Positions 1-6,920 of a DNA stretch of 17,127 bases are shown here, one piece after another (the stretch's first letter is position 1; each line of letters begins with the position of its first letter). The DNA lies in contig JBBQSD010000132.1 in the NCBI GenBank assembly GCA_038214135.1, positions 1 to 17,127 of the forward strand, in the 5' to 3' direction. The notes below the pieces were generated by a model. The model ran no database searches. It worked only from the letters and a program-made list of their open reading frames with translations, and was not told where the DNA came from. The position numbers and the translations under genes were made by a program. This DNA comes from JANLSE01 sp038214135 (GTDB lineage: Bacteria; Chloroflexota; Chloroflexia; Chloroflexales; Roseiflexaceae).

Positions 1-34
1 GGCGCTGGATCTGGCAGCGGCGACGGGCGCGGGC

Positions 35-80
35 GTAGGGGCGGCGGTTCACGAACCGCCCCTACACGCATTGTGGCGCG
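35..80. repeat. Palindromic repeat, copy 1 (GTAGGGGCGG...CCGCCCCTAC)
   Basis: GTAGGGGCGG (35-44) pairs with CCGCCCCTAC (56-65) around an 11-base centre, and GGTTC (46-50) can pair with GAACC (53-57) inside it. The sequence to its right, CGCCCCTACA-n-GCATTGTGG-n-GCG (58-80), recurs almost unchanged 81 bases further on at 139-161, so the repeated unit is larger than the hairpin. Confidence 0.75.
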
Positions 81-121
81 GTATGTTTGCGTCCACCGTT
101 ATGCAATGGGCGCTTCATGGC

Positions 122-161
122 GGGCGAACACGAGGTTCGCCCCTACAGGCATTGTGGTGCG
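122..161. repeat. Palindromic repeat, copy 2 (GGGCGAAC...GTTCGCCC)
   Basis: GGGCGAAC (122-129) and GTTCGCCC (135-142) form an 8-bp stem with a 5-base loop. It is followed by CCTACAGGCATTGTGGTGCG, the same tail as copy 1 with two substitutions. Stem sequences differ between the copies while the tail and the CTAC end are conserved, as expected for a dispersed small repeat family. Confidence 0.75.
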
Positions 162-255
162 ATGCGATGGGGATATAATCGGTCACGGTGGTGGTTCGTG
201 TGCAGCCGAGGCATGATCAACGAACGTTGGCAGGCCACGATGGCTCATTCAGGGT

Positions 256-303
256 CCAGGGACAATGTCCCTGGCCGGGGGCGTTGGGGTGGCGGGCCAC
301 CCC
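256..303. repeat. Two adjacent small inverted repeats
   Basis: CCAGGGACA (256-264) and TGTCCCTGG (266-274) form a perfect 9-bp inverted repeat with a single central base. Twelve bases later GGGGTGG (286-292) and CCACCCC (297-303) form a 7-bp stem with a 4-base loop. There is no T-run after either, so they resemble dispersed intergenic repeats more than terminators. Confidence 0.65.
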
Positions 304-310
304 GACCGCG

Positions 311-376
311 GGTGCGGGGCGCGTAGCCCTGTCAAAACGAACGGGTTCCTGGACGCAGGTGCGGGGTGCGTAGCCC
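311..376. repeat. Imperfect direct repeat pair
   Basis: GGTGCGGGGCGCGTAGCCC (311-329) recurs at 358-376 with one substitution (T for C at the tenth base). The copies are 47 bases apart, and the similarity extends slightly to the left (CGCGGGTG versus CGCAGGTG). Confidence 0.7.
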
Positions 377-402
377 CGGAGAACGCACACAGTGCTCACT
401 GC

Positions 403-438
403 TTGACACAACCATGCAGACGTGATACCCTTTACAAT
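403..438 (+). promoter_or_regulatory. Probable promoter of the VanW-family gene
   Basis: A perfect -35 hexamer TTGACA lies at 403-408. A weak -10, TACCCT, follows at 426-431 after exactly 17 bases. A better-looking TACAAT at 433-438 is 24 bases away and probably too far, so the exact -10 is uncertain. Transcription would begin 55-65 bases before the ATG at 503. Confidence 0.5.
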
Positions 439-502
439 AGTTCACAACATCAAGGGCGTACCATGCCATATCTACGCCGCTTTTCTCGTCAACGAGGCTG
501 CC

Positions 503-2437
503 ATGTCGCAAAAGTATTATCAGGATTATGGCCCGATCCGTCGGCGACGTGGGTCAGCCGCTCCCAAGCCAGGTGCCGAACCAATCGAGGCAGTCACTGA
601 GTTTGATCGTGAGGAAGAGCTCGGCCCTTCCTTTGGTTCTGGTCGCCCTGCACCAGAGCGCAAGAAGCGCCATTCACCAGTACGCCTCATCCTCACAACG
701 GTGCTGGTGTTGGCTATTATCCTCACCATTCCCTACGCAATCTCTTTTGTTCTACCACTCGTGATGGGCGATCACGCACCCACTGGTGTCAGTATTCAGG
801 GCCAACCGGTTGGGGGCATGGGGCGAACCGAGATCCGCGCACTGCTGGACGAGCGCTATAACACATTTCGCAAACAACCGCTGACTCTGGTGTTCGAGGG
901 GCGCACATGGCAGCCGAGCCTCAATGATCTTGGTATTGTCGTCGATCTTGATCAAACGACTGATGAAGCTATCGCAGCCGGTGCCTATGGCAACCCGATC
1001 CAGCGCATCGAAGCCTGGTGGCGGCTGTGGCAGGGTGGCCAAGATATTGCCCCAATTGTGCAGGTCGATACAATCAAGCTGCAGAGCTATTTGCTTACCC
1101 TGGCTCCCGAGATCGAGCAAGCACCCCGTGATGCTTCAGTGAGCCTGGCGGCAGGCAAGGTACTGCCAACCAGCGCAATTCAGGGTCGCCAATTGCTTGT
1201 TGATCAAACCTCAATCGATATATTGCGAGCCATTCAGACCCTTAATCCGCAGGATGTTGCACTGCGAACCCGCACGCTCTCGCCACGCATCGATGATGCC
1301 AACGCCGCCACAGCAATTGATGAAGCGCGGATACTGCTCAAGAACCCGTTGCGATTGCGCCAGAGTGGCCGTGATTGGACGTGGGATCAGGAGCGGATCG
1401 CCAGCATGATTGTTATTCAGCCCAAAGCTGGCCAACTTACAGCCGAACTCGACAAAGAGCGTCTTGCGCATCAGATCGAAAAACTGGCCCAACTGGTCGA
1501 TTCAGGCAGTTCTGAGCCACGCCTCACCTTTCAGGATGGCAAAGTCCAGATCAGCGAACCAGGCCATATTGGCCTGCGCCTGAAACAGAGCGAGGCTGCC
1601 GATTCGATTGCTGTGGCCTTGCGTTCGGATCTGCATACCGTCGAACTACCGGTCGAGAATGTCAACCCACAGGTCACTGCCGAAACCCTGCCCGCCTTGG
1701 GCATTGTTGAACTTGTCGCCGATGGCCGTTCCAGCTTTGCTGGCTCAGCGCCCTATCGTGTCACGAATATTAAGGCCGGGGCTAATCGCATGAATGGCGT
1801 GCTGATCCCGCCAGATGCCGAATTTTCGTTCAATACCCAACTTGGTGAGGTTGATGAGCAAAACGGTTTTGTTCAGGGTTATGCCGTGATCGGCAATCGC
1901 ACCCAACTCGAATGGGGTGGCGGGGTCTGCCAGGTTTCTACCACCGTCTTCCGCGCCGCCTTCTGGGCTGGTGTACCGATTACGGAGCGCCACGCCCACC
2001 CGTTCTATATTAGTTGGTATGATGACTATAGCTTCCCAGAGCAAGCCGGGCCTGGTATGGATGCAACTATCTTTACTGGCGTGCAGGATTTTAAGTTCGT
2101 CAATGATACTGGTAAATGGCTGCTGATGGAGGCGACCGTTGATGAGCAAGATCAGGTCCTGTCGATCAATATGTATGGCACGCGCCCAGCTCGAACCGTG
2201 CAGGTGGTTGGCCCAGAGATCACCAACGAAATACCACCGCCATCTCAACCAGTGTATATTACCGATTCAGCACTGCCATCTGGTAGTGTGAAACAGACAG
2301 ATCGCGCCCGCAAAGGCATGGATGTCACGGTCTATCGTGTGATTGAACAAGGTGGCACCAAACAACCGCCCGAACCCTTCTTCACCCGCTTCAAATCCTG
2401 GCCGGATGTCTTTGTCCGCGGAATTGGTAGCCCGTGA
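503..2437 (+). CDS. VanW-family membrane-anchored protein with peptidoglycan-binding-like and G5-like regions
   Basis: This 644-residue protein starts at ATG 503, five bases after GAGG (494-497). The frame stays open back to 422, but that would add an extension with no signal. Residues 1-57 are a charged cytoplasmic tail, and 59-87 form one hydrophobic helix preceded by RKKR, so most of the protein is outside the membrane. Residues about 92-400 look like repeated PG_binding_4-type domains. Residues about 418-550 are the VanW domain, with the conserved GGGVCQVSTT segment at 472-481 and the HAHPFYISWY stretch. The last 75 residues resemble the G5-like tail common behind VanW domains (MDVTVYR, SWPDVFV). 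VanW takes its name from vancomycin resistance clusters, but its biochemical role is not settled. The expected location is the cell envelope. A gene-free gap of 110 bases follows. Confidence 0.88.
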   Translation: MSQKYYQDYGPIRRRRGSAAPKPGAEPIEAVTEFDREEELGPSFGSGRPAPERKKRHSPVRLILTTVLVLAIILTIPYAISFVLPLVMGDHAPTGVSIQGQPVGGMGRTEIRALLDERYNTFRKQPLTLVFEGRTWQPSLNDLGIVVDLDQTTDEAIAAGAYGNPIQRIEAWWRLWQGGQDIAPIVQVDTIKLQSYLLTLAPEIEQAPRDASVSLAAGKVLPTSAIQGRQLLVDQTSIDILRAIQTLNPQDVALRTRTLSPRIDDANAATAIDEARILLKNPLRLRQSGRDWTWDQERIASMIVIQPKAGQLTAELDKERLAHQIEKLAQLVDSGSSEPRLTFQDGKVQISEPGHIGLRLKQSEAADSIAVALRSDLHTVELPVENVNPQVTAETLPALGIVELVADGRSSFAGSAPYRVTNIKAGANRMNGVLIPPDAEFSFNTQLGEVDEQNGFVQGYAVIGNRTQLEWGGGVCQVSTTVFRAAFWAGVPITERHAHPFYISWYDDYSFPEQAGPGMDATIFTGVQDFKFVNDTGKWLLMEATVDEQDQVLSINMYGTRPARTVQVVGPEITNEIPPPSQPVYITDSALPSGSVKQTDRARKGMDVTVYRVIEQGGTKQPPEPFFTRFKSWPDVFVRGIGSP

Positions 2438-2441
2438 CCCG

Positions 2442-2510
2442 GACAAGGTGACAAGGTAATGTTGCTTAATCGAGGATGTACAGCTTCTATCGAACATCTG
2501 TCACCTTGTC
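2442..2510. repeat. 12-bp perfect inverted repeat between the VanW and GH5-like genes
   Basis: GACAAGGTGACA (2442-2453) is the exact reverse complement of TGTCACCTTGTC (2499-2510), with 45 bases between. The left arm is part of a direct repeat (GACAAGGT twice), and another related GTCACCGTGTC follows at about 2525-2534. It could fold as a long-loop hairpin after the VanW stop codon, but there is no T-run. It looks like a dispersed Chloroflexota repeat. Confidence 0.6.
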
Positions 2511-2547
2511 ATCCCTTCACGATGTCACCGTGTCAGAATTGCCCAAT

Positions 2548-3819
2548 ATGACGACACATACCCCACAGCCATTCACCCTCGGCATCACCTACCGCCCGCG
2601 TCGATCTGGCTTTGCGTGGTGGCAAACGGTTGATCCCGCCGAATTACGTGATGAACTGGCCCATATTGCCTACCTTGGGTTGGATACAATTCGCCTGAGC
2701 CTGACATGGGAGGAATTCCAGCCGGGCCAACGCAGAATTGGTAGCCGCGCCATGGGCACCCTGGAACTCGCACTCGATGCCGCACTGTCCGCGAAACTGC
2801 GTGTGGTACCGCTGCTGTTTCCAGTTGGCATGGATGGCCTATTGGCGCTCCCGGATTGGGCCAATGGGGCTAGTGTGATCGATGAACTGACCGGCATCGG
2901 CGGGGTTGGGCCAACCGTCACCATCCAGGCAATCGGCAGCGCTACAGTTCTTTCCGATCAACGCTATCGCACCAACCAGGCTCGCGATCTATTCAGCTAC
3001 CGGCCAATACTCGCTGCCCAGCGCTATCTGATCGGTGAGGTTGTGGGCTACTTTGGCAGCCATCCAGCAATCTGGGCTTGGCAGATTGGCGAGGGATTGG
3101 AGCGCGCCAGAAGGCCAACATCGCCCGAAGTGGTGCAGGCATGGTACACCACAATGACCAATTCAATTCACCAGCAGCGCCAGGATGCCAACATCCTTGG
3201 TGTCACAACTATTCGCGGGTTAAGCCTCAAAGCAGGCCCGCGCCCAGAGCAGATCCTGTCTAGCTGCGACATGCTTGGTGTAACCGCCGATCCACCCGAG
3301 TTGCCTGGTGAACCCCGCCGCCACACCACCTATGCCGCCTTTGTTCATGCGCTAACTGCGGGCCTTGCTGGAACAGCAACTATCGTCACTGCTATTGGTC
3401 TACCAACCACCGAACAGCGTGGCGGCTTGTGGGCCAATGAATCGTTCTATGGGCGGCAGCATTCTGTCTTCTATGCCGATGATGAGCAGCAGGCAACATT
3501 CTTCAATACTGCCCTGGATCGGCTCTATCAGGCTGGTGCAGCTGGTGTCTGGCTGGCGGCCTATGCCGATCATCACCCTGAAGTATGGAAGATGCCACCG
3601 CTGGACAATTCACCACGCCTGCGAACGCTTGGCATCGTTCATGCACAGGGCCACGAGAAACTGGCCGCTGGCGCGGTACGTGATTTTGCAGCCCGATTAC
3701 GCAAGAACAATGCAACCATCCATATTCCACAACCAGCAGGTATTGATGCAGAACGCTATTGGCATGATCCATCGCGCAGGATTGTTGAGCTATGGAACGA
3801 ATTCGAGAGCGAGTCTTAA
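2548..3819 (+). CDS. GH5-like glycoside hydrolase-fold protein, probably inactive
   Basis: A 423-residue protein from ATG 2548. The frame is open from 2476, but the upstream part lies inside the inverted repeat, and neither start has a good ribosome binding site, so the start is uncertain. The beginning reads like a (beta/alpha)8 glycosidase of the GH5/mannanase type: ELAHIAYLGLDTIRLSLTWEEFQPG (residues 36-60, split by family pattern), HPAIWAWQIGEGLE (172-185) and TIVTAIGLPTTEQ (278-290). In active members of this clan I would expect WxLGNE and a second Glu before FG. Here the aligned positions read W-Q-I-G-E182-G183 and T-A282-I-G, so both catalytic Glu residues seem replaced. No signal peptide is visible, so it is probably cytoplasmic. 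Its stop codon lies 3 bases before the -10 box of upp. Exact family is uncertain. Confidence 0.7.
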   Translation: MTTHTPQPFTLGITYRPRRSGFAWWQTVDPAELRDELAHIAYLGLDTIRLSLTWEEFQPGQRRIGSRAMGTLELALDAALSAKLRVVPLLFPVGMDGLLALPDWANGASVIDELTGIGGVGPTVTIQAIGSATVLSDQRYRTNQARDLFSYRPILAAQRYLIGEVVGYFGSHPAIWAWQIGEGLERARRPTSPEVVQAWYTTMTNSIHQQRQDANILGVTTIRGLSLKAGPRPEQILSSCDMLGVTADPPELPGEPRRHTTYAAFVHALTAGLAGTATIVTAIGLPTTEQRGGLWANESFYGRQHSVFYADDEQQATFFNTALDRLYQAGAAGVWLAAYADHHPEVWKMPPLDNSPRLRTLGIVHAQGHEKLAAGAVRDFAARLRKNNATIHIPQPAGIDAERYWHDPSRRIVELWNEFESES

Positions 3820-3828
3820 TGTTATAAT
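3820..3828 (+). promoter_or_regulatory. Extended -10 promoter (TGTTATAAT) of upp
   Basis: A perfect TATAAT (3823-3828) is preceded by TG with one base between, the extended -10 pattern, and no good -35 is visible at 16-18 bases. It starts one base after the TAA of the preceding gene, so upp and the gene after it can be transcribed independently of that gene. Confidence 0.7.
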
Positions 3829-3866
3829 GCGCCCCCAGCATTGCATAGGCTGGAGGGCCGATTCGC

Positions 3867-4493
3867 ATGGGTAAGGTATACGTTTCACAACATCCACTGA
3901 TCCAACATAAGCTCACGGTGCTGCGCCGCCGGGAAACCGAACCAAAGAAGTTCCGCGAACTGGTTCACGAGTTATCCCAATTCCTGCTGTATGAGGCAAC
4001 GCTCGATCTGCCGCTGCACCCCTGGCAAATCGAGACACCGCTGGCACCCTATGATGGCCGACAAATCGGGGTTCGCATTGGGCTCGTGCCAATCCTACGC
4101 GCCGGTCTTGGCATGGTCGATCCGATTCTCGATCTCATCCCGACTGCCCACGTCTGGCATCTGGGCCTGTACCGCGATCACGAGACGCTGCGGCCAGTAA
4201 CCTACTATAATAAGTTACCACCGCATGTCGATGTCGATCTATGCCTTATTCTCGATCCAATGCTGGCGACTGGTGGTTCAGCGGCGGCGGCGGTGAGTGT
4301 GCTAAAAGAATGGGGCGCGGCACAGATCAAATTCCTTGGGCTGATCGCAGCACCAGAAGGCGTCAAAGCCCTCAGCGACGCTCACCCAGAAGTCGATATC
4401 CATCTGGCGGCGATCGATGAGCGGCTGAATGAGATCGGCTATATTGTGCCCGGCCTTGGCGATGCAGGCGACAGGCAGTTTGGCACGGGCTAG
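3867..4493 (+). CDS. upp: Uracil phosphoribosyltransferase
   Basis: A 208-residue cytoplasmic enzyme of pyrimidine salvage: uracil plus PRPP gives UMP and pyrophosphate. Length and sequence fit the family end to end. The PRPP-binding loop is DPMLATGGS at residues 130-138, the active-site strand VPILRAGLGM is at 74-83, and the uracil-binding C-terminus YIVPGLGDAGDRQFGTG ends the protein at 192-208. The start ATG 3867 has GGAGGG (3852-3857) nine bases before it. The promoter is an extended -10 at 3820-3828. The next gene begins only 13 bases after the stop, so the two form an operon even though one is nucleotide salvage and the other is polyprenyl-linked sugar transfer. Confidence 0.97.
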   Translation: MGKVYVSQHPLIQHKLTVLRRRETEPKKFRELVHELSQFLLYEATLDLPLHPWQIETPLAPYDGRQIGVRIGLVPILRAGLGMVDPILDLIPTAHVWHLGLYRDHETLRPVTYYNKLPPHVDVDLCLILDPMLATGGSAAAAVSVLKEWGAAQIKFLGLIAAPEGVKALSDAHPEVDIHLAAIDERLNEIGYIVPGLGDAGDRQFGTG

Positions 4494-4506
4494 ACCAGGT
4501 GAGATC

Positions 4507-5634
4507 ATGACTCTCATGACAACGCTTGCGCTGATTGCCACATTCCTGCTTGCATTCAGCATCACCGCACTCATGGTTCCGCCAATTCAACGCCTGGGCA
4601 TACGGCGCGGATGGGTGCAGAAGCCTGGTGGTCGGCGGGCACACACCCAACCAACCACCAATATCGGTGGAGTGGCGATCTATGCCGGCTGCATGGCTGC
4701 GTTTGTTGCGACCATTGCGCTTGAATCGCTCGATCCCGCCCTGCAGCGTTCATCATTTGAGACGCTACGAGTTGGCCTGGTATTGCTTGGCGGTTCGCTC
4801 ATGTTTGCAGTCATGTGGCTCGATGATATCTGGGAGCTACATTGGTCGTTCAAGTTTGGCACGCAGGTGGTTGCGGCACTGATTGCTGTTGGGCCATTCC
4901 TGTGGGATCAGGCACGCTATCTGGATGCAAATGGATTACCGACCGAGGCGCGTGGCATTCTGCTAACGGCCTTCAACTTTCCATTTACCAACCAGGTCGA
5001 TCTGTACGCAATCAGCCCATGGCTTGCGATCATCGCAACTATCTTCTGGATCGGCTGGATGAGCAACACGGTCAACTTTGTTGATGGCCTCGATGGCCTG
5101 GCAGCCGGGGTTTCGCTGATTGCCGCGCTTATGTTAGCACTGCATGCCCTACGGCTCGATCCACCACAGCTCACGATTGCACTACTGCCACTCGCAATTG
5201 CCGGAGCGTGTGGCGGATTCCTGATCTTCAATTTCCCCCCAGCCAAAATCTTCATGGGCGGCGGAGCAGAATTTTTGGGCTACATGCTGGGAGTTAGCGC
5301 GATCATTGGCGGGGCCAAGCTCGCAACGGTTCTGCTCGTGTTGGGTGTGCCAATCCTCGATGTAGCCTGGCTGATCATCTCACGAACACTGGCTGGCCGC
5401 TCACCAATGCAGGGCGGGCGCGATCATCTACATCTGCGGCTGCGCGATCTGGGGTTTTCGGGGCGACAGATTGTGCTGTTCTATTATGGGCTGAGCGCCA
5501 GCTTTGGCCTTGTCGGCATCTCTGGTGCATCGCAGATCGCCAAATTGGCAGCACTGAGCGTGCTGGCGCTGATCGGAGCCGTGATCATTGGCTATGCTAT
5601 GTGGATGGGTGAGCGCAGAAAACAGCACACCTGA
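4507..5634 (+). CDS. WecA/MraY-family polyprenyl-phosphate sugar-1-phosphate transferase
   Basis: A 375-residue polytopic membrane enzyme of the family that moves a sugar-1-phosphate from a UDP-sugar to undecaprenyl phosphate, the first step in making envelope glycans. Visible motifs: Asp-Asp pair 106-107 in WLDDIWEL, NFVDGLDGLAAG from N190, the NFPPAKIFMG loop ending at 251, and a C-terminal RDHLHLRL (305-312) matching the HxHHRL signature of WecA/TagO rather than MraY. About ten hydrophobic segments are present. ATG 4507 follows AGGTGAG (4497-4503). The frame is open back to 4429, but that part overlaps upp. One oddity: the usual MGDxGS after NFPPAKIF reads MGGGAE (250-255), so a conserved Asp is missing. 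The sugar substrate cannot be read from the sequence. Confidence 0.88.
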   Translation: MTLMTTLALIATFLLAFSITALMVPPIQRLGIRRGWVQKPGGRRAHTQPTTNIGGVAIYAGCMAAFVATIALESLDPALQRSSFETLRVGLVLLGGSLMFAVMWLDDIWELHWSFKFGTQVVAALIAVGPFLWDQARYLDANGLPTEARGILLTAFNFPFTNQVDLYAISPWLAIIATIFWIGWMSNTVNFVDGLDGLAAGVSLIAALMLALHALRLDPPQLTIALLPLAIAGACGGFLIFNFPPAKIFMGGGAEFLGYMLGVSAIIGGAKLATVLLVLGVPILDVAWLIISRTLAGRSPMQGGRDHLHLRLRDLGFSGRQIVLFYYGLSASFGLVGISGASQIAKLAALSVLALIGAVIIGYAMWMGERRKQHT

Positions 5635-5668
5635 TCGCTGCTCGATTGTATGGACGCGATCCATCCCA

Positions 5669-5748
5669 CCGTACAGCCGCGATGCTTCGCGTCGCCATCC
5701 CATCACACCTTATGACGCCCGTACAGACGCAAGATAGTGCGTCTCTAG
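5669..5748. repeat. Two hairpins between convergent genes, probable two-way terminator
   Basis: Two units each begin CCGTACAG (5669-5676 and 5719-5726), 50 bases apart. The first holds the stem CGCGA-TGCT-TCGCG (5678-5691). The second holds AGACGCA (5725-5731) and TGCGTCT (5738-5744) with a 6-base loop. The second overlaps the run-up to the TAG stop of the minus-strand gene (5745-5747). It resembles a decayed copy of the palindrome at 15541-15574, with which it shares AGACGC and GCGTCTCTA. There is no T-run, so terminator function is inferred from position only. Confidence 0.55.
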
Positions 5749-6869
5749 CTCAACAAATCTTCCATATCGCGGATGGCCCGCTTGGCATACACCCACACCG
5801 AGCCGATCTTGGTTGCCTGTGAACCACCCGATTTGCTGAACACAATCACCAACATGTAGCGCTGAAGGATATCGAAGCAATAGACATCATAATTAACGCC
5901 TTCGTGAACATACAGCGCCGATGATTCCTTCTCGCGCAGCATCTGCGAAATCTGGCCAGCCGTCGAAAAGCTGGTCGAGAGCAATGGCAACAGGATCATA
6001 GTTGGCAGGCCAGTTGTAATACCAGCCTCTGCCAGCAGCATCCCAGCCCGATCCGCAAGCATAATACACTGCGAGCCAACCTCACGCTCAAGTGACTCCA
6101 TCCGCGAACGGATCGGTTTCAGATTATCGGCAGTTAACACCAACGCACCCTGGCGTGTATGCGATGGTTTCGTGGATTGTTCTGGCGGCGCTGGAGCCTC
6201 CTGAGCAGCACGCCGCGCCCGCTCGGCCAGCGTCGGCGCTGGGGAAACATCATGCGGGCGGCGGGTTCGCTCGCGCTCTGGCGGGGCCGGGGCCACATCG
6301 TGCATGCGCCGGGTTCGCTCGGGTGCAACAGGTGCCGGAGCAACATCGTGTGCGCGGCGGGTTCGCTCGCGCTCTGGTGGTGGTGCCGGAACATCGTGCA
6401 TCCGCTTGGCTCGCTCTGGCTGAACAGGCGGCGGTGGCGGTTCCTCGGTTACAAGCTCCTCAGCCACAGTGGCTGCCTCAACCTGTGCCGCCACGACTGC
6501 GGCGGCCTGTGCTTCGTGAAGCGCCTCCTGCACAACAGTACGCAGATCACCAACAGTTATTGGAGCGGTAACAAACCGGTACACACCCAACCCCGTGGCT
6601 TGCTGCGCCGCCTGCGGATTCGGGCTATGGCTCCATAGCACAACCTTTGTCACAACACCAAAATTTGGCAGGATTTCAGCCAGATCCAGCCCACTCATGC
6701 CGGGCAGATCAACATTGGCAACAATCACATCAGGGGGCGTCATCCGCACTTCCCATAGCGCATCATTGGCGTTTTCGAGTACCTGCACCGCAAATCCGCC
6801 GCTCATCTGGCTTGGCAGGGCGCGTAGATCCTCACTATCACCGGGGATCACCATCAGTCGATTGGTCAT
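5745..6869 (-). CDS. Pseudo-receiver / 16-residue repeat linker / Roadblock-LC7 protein
   Basis: A 374-residue soluble protein. Residues 1-120 align by eye with the receiver of the neighbouring kinase, sharing MSGLDLA, but the phosphorylation site is Asn52 (ANVDLPGMSG against TDIKMPTMSG), the invariant Lys is Ala102 (VTAPIT against LSKPFE), the Thr is Ser80, and the acidic pair is reduced to PGDSE. It should therefore not accept a phosphate normally. Residues about 150-230 are a Pro- and Arg-rich linker of five 16-residue repeats. Residues about 250-370 are a Roadblock/LC7 domain (LEREVGSQCIMLADRAGMLLAE, then STSFSTAGQISQML), a fold that typically binds or regulates small Ras-like GTPases such as MglA. 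It is the last gene of the operon, 51 bases after the kinase gene, so it is likely the kinase's partner or scaffold. That role is inferred. Confidence 0.8.
   Translation of the reverse strand: MTNRLMVIPGDSEDLRALPSQMSGGFAVQVLENANDALWEVRMTPPDVIVANVDLPGMSGLDLAEILPNFGVVTKVVLWSHSPNPQAAQQATGLGVYRFVTAPITVGDLRTVVQEALHEAQAAAVVAAQVEAATVAEELVTEEPPPPPVQPERAKRMHDVPAPPPERERTRRAHDVAPAPVAPERTRRMHDVAPAPPERERTRRPHDVSPAPTLAERARRAAQEAPAPPEQSTKPSHTRQGALVLTADNLKPIRSRMESLEREVGSQCIMLADRAGMLLAEAGITTGLPTMILLPLLSTSFSTAGQISQMLREKESSALYVHEGVNYDVYCFDILQRYMLVIVFSKSGGSQATKIGSVWVYAKRAIRDMEDLLS
6180..6424 (-). repeat. Five tandem 48-bp units encoding a 16-residue repeat
   Basis: The motif x-H-D-V recurs at residues 157-160, 173-176, 189-192 and 205-208, exactly 16 apart. 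A fifth degenerate unit follows at 221-228 (AAQEAPAP). The consensus is R-R-x-H-D-V-A-P-A-P with Glu/Arg-rich spacers. At the DNA level a perfect 24-base match occurs at 6258-6281 and 6354-6377, 96 bases or two units apart, which shows recent duplication or conversion. Confidence 0.85.
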
Positions 6870-6920
6870 GAGATATATTCGCCTTTCCCAATGATCCAGA
6901 AAGCAGGCTTCAGCATGCTA

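Larger units (their letters stand above)
1..502. other. Repeat-rich non-coding region upstream of the VanW gene
   Basis: I see no convincing gene here. The open frames are short, overlap one another in several frames and on both strands, and run straight through palindromes, so they look like by-products of GC-rich repeats. The first 34 bases could be the tail of an upstream gene: one frame stops at the TAG inside the first palindrome (36-38), but nothing recognisable can be read from so short a piece. The stretch contains four small palindromes, a pair of imperfect direct repeats and, at its right end, the promoter of the VanW gene. Confidence 0.6.

Noticed and set aside
1..402. CRISPR array
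   Set aside because: Repeats are few, differ in type and spacing, and are mostly self-complementary intergenic elements; no cas gene is present.
422..502. N-terminal extension of the VanW protein
   Set aside because: It would start inside the promoter. The ATG at 503 has GAGG at a proper distance and leads into the normal cytoplasmic tail plus membrane segment.
87..600. Several overlapping short open frames on both strands
   Set aside because: They run through palindromes and direct repeats, have no ribosome site or family resemblance, and overlap the VanW promoter.
1745..2248. A 167-codon minus-strand frame inside the VanW gene
   Set aside because: It is antisense to a conserved domain, with no ribosome site and no recognisable protein features.
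6258..6377. The 24-base direct repeat as insertion sequence ends or a target duplication
   Set aside because: It is spaced exactly two 48-bp coding units apart within an in-frame protein repeat, so it is part of the tandem linker repeat.
6092..6638. Two long plus-strand open frames opposite the Roadblock protein gene
   Set aside because: They are antisense shadows created by the GC-rich 48-bp repeats, and their products are low-complexity.
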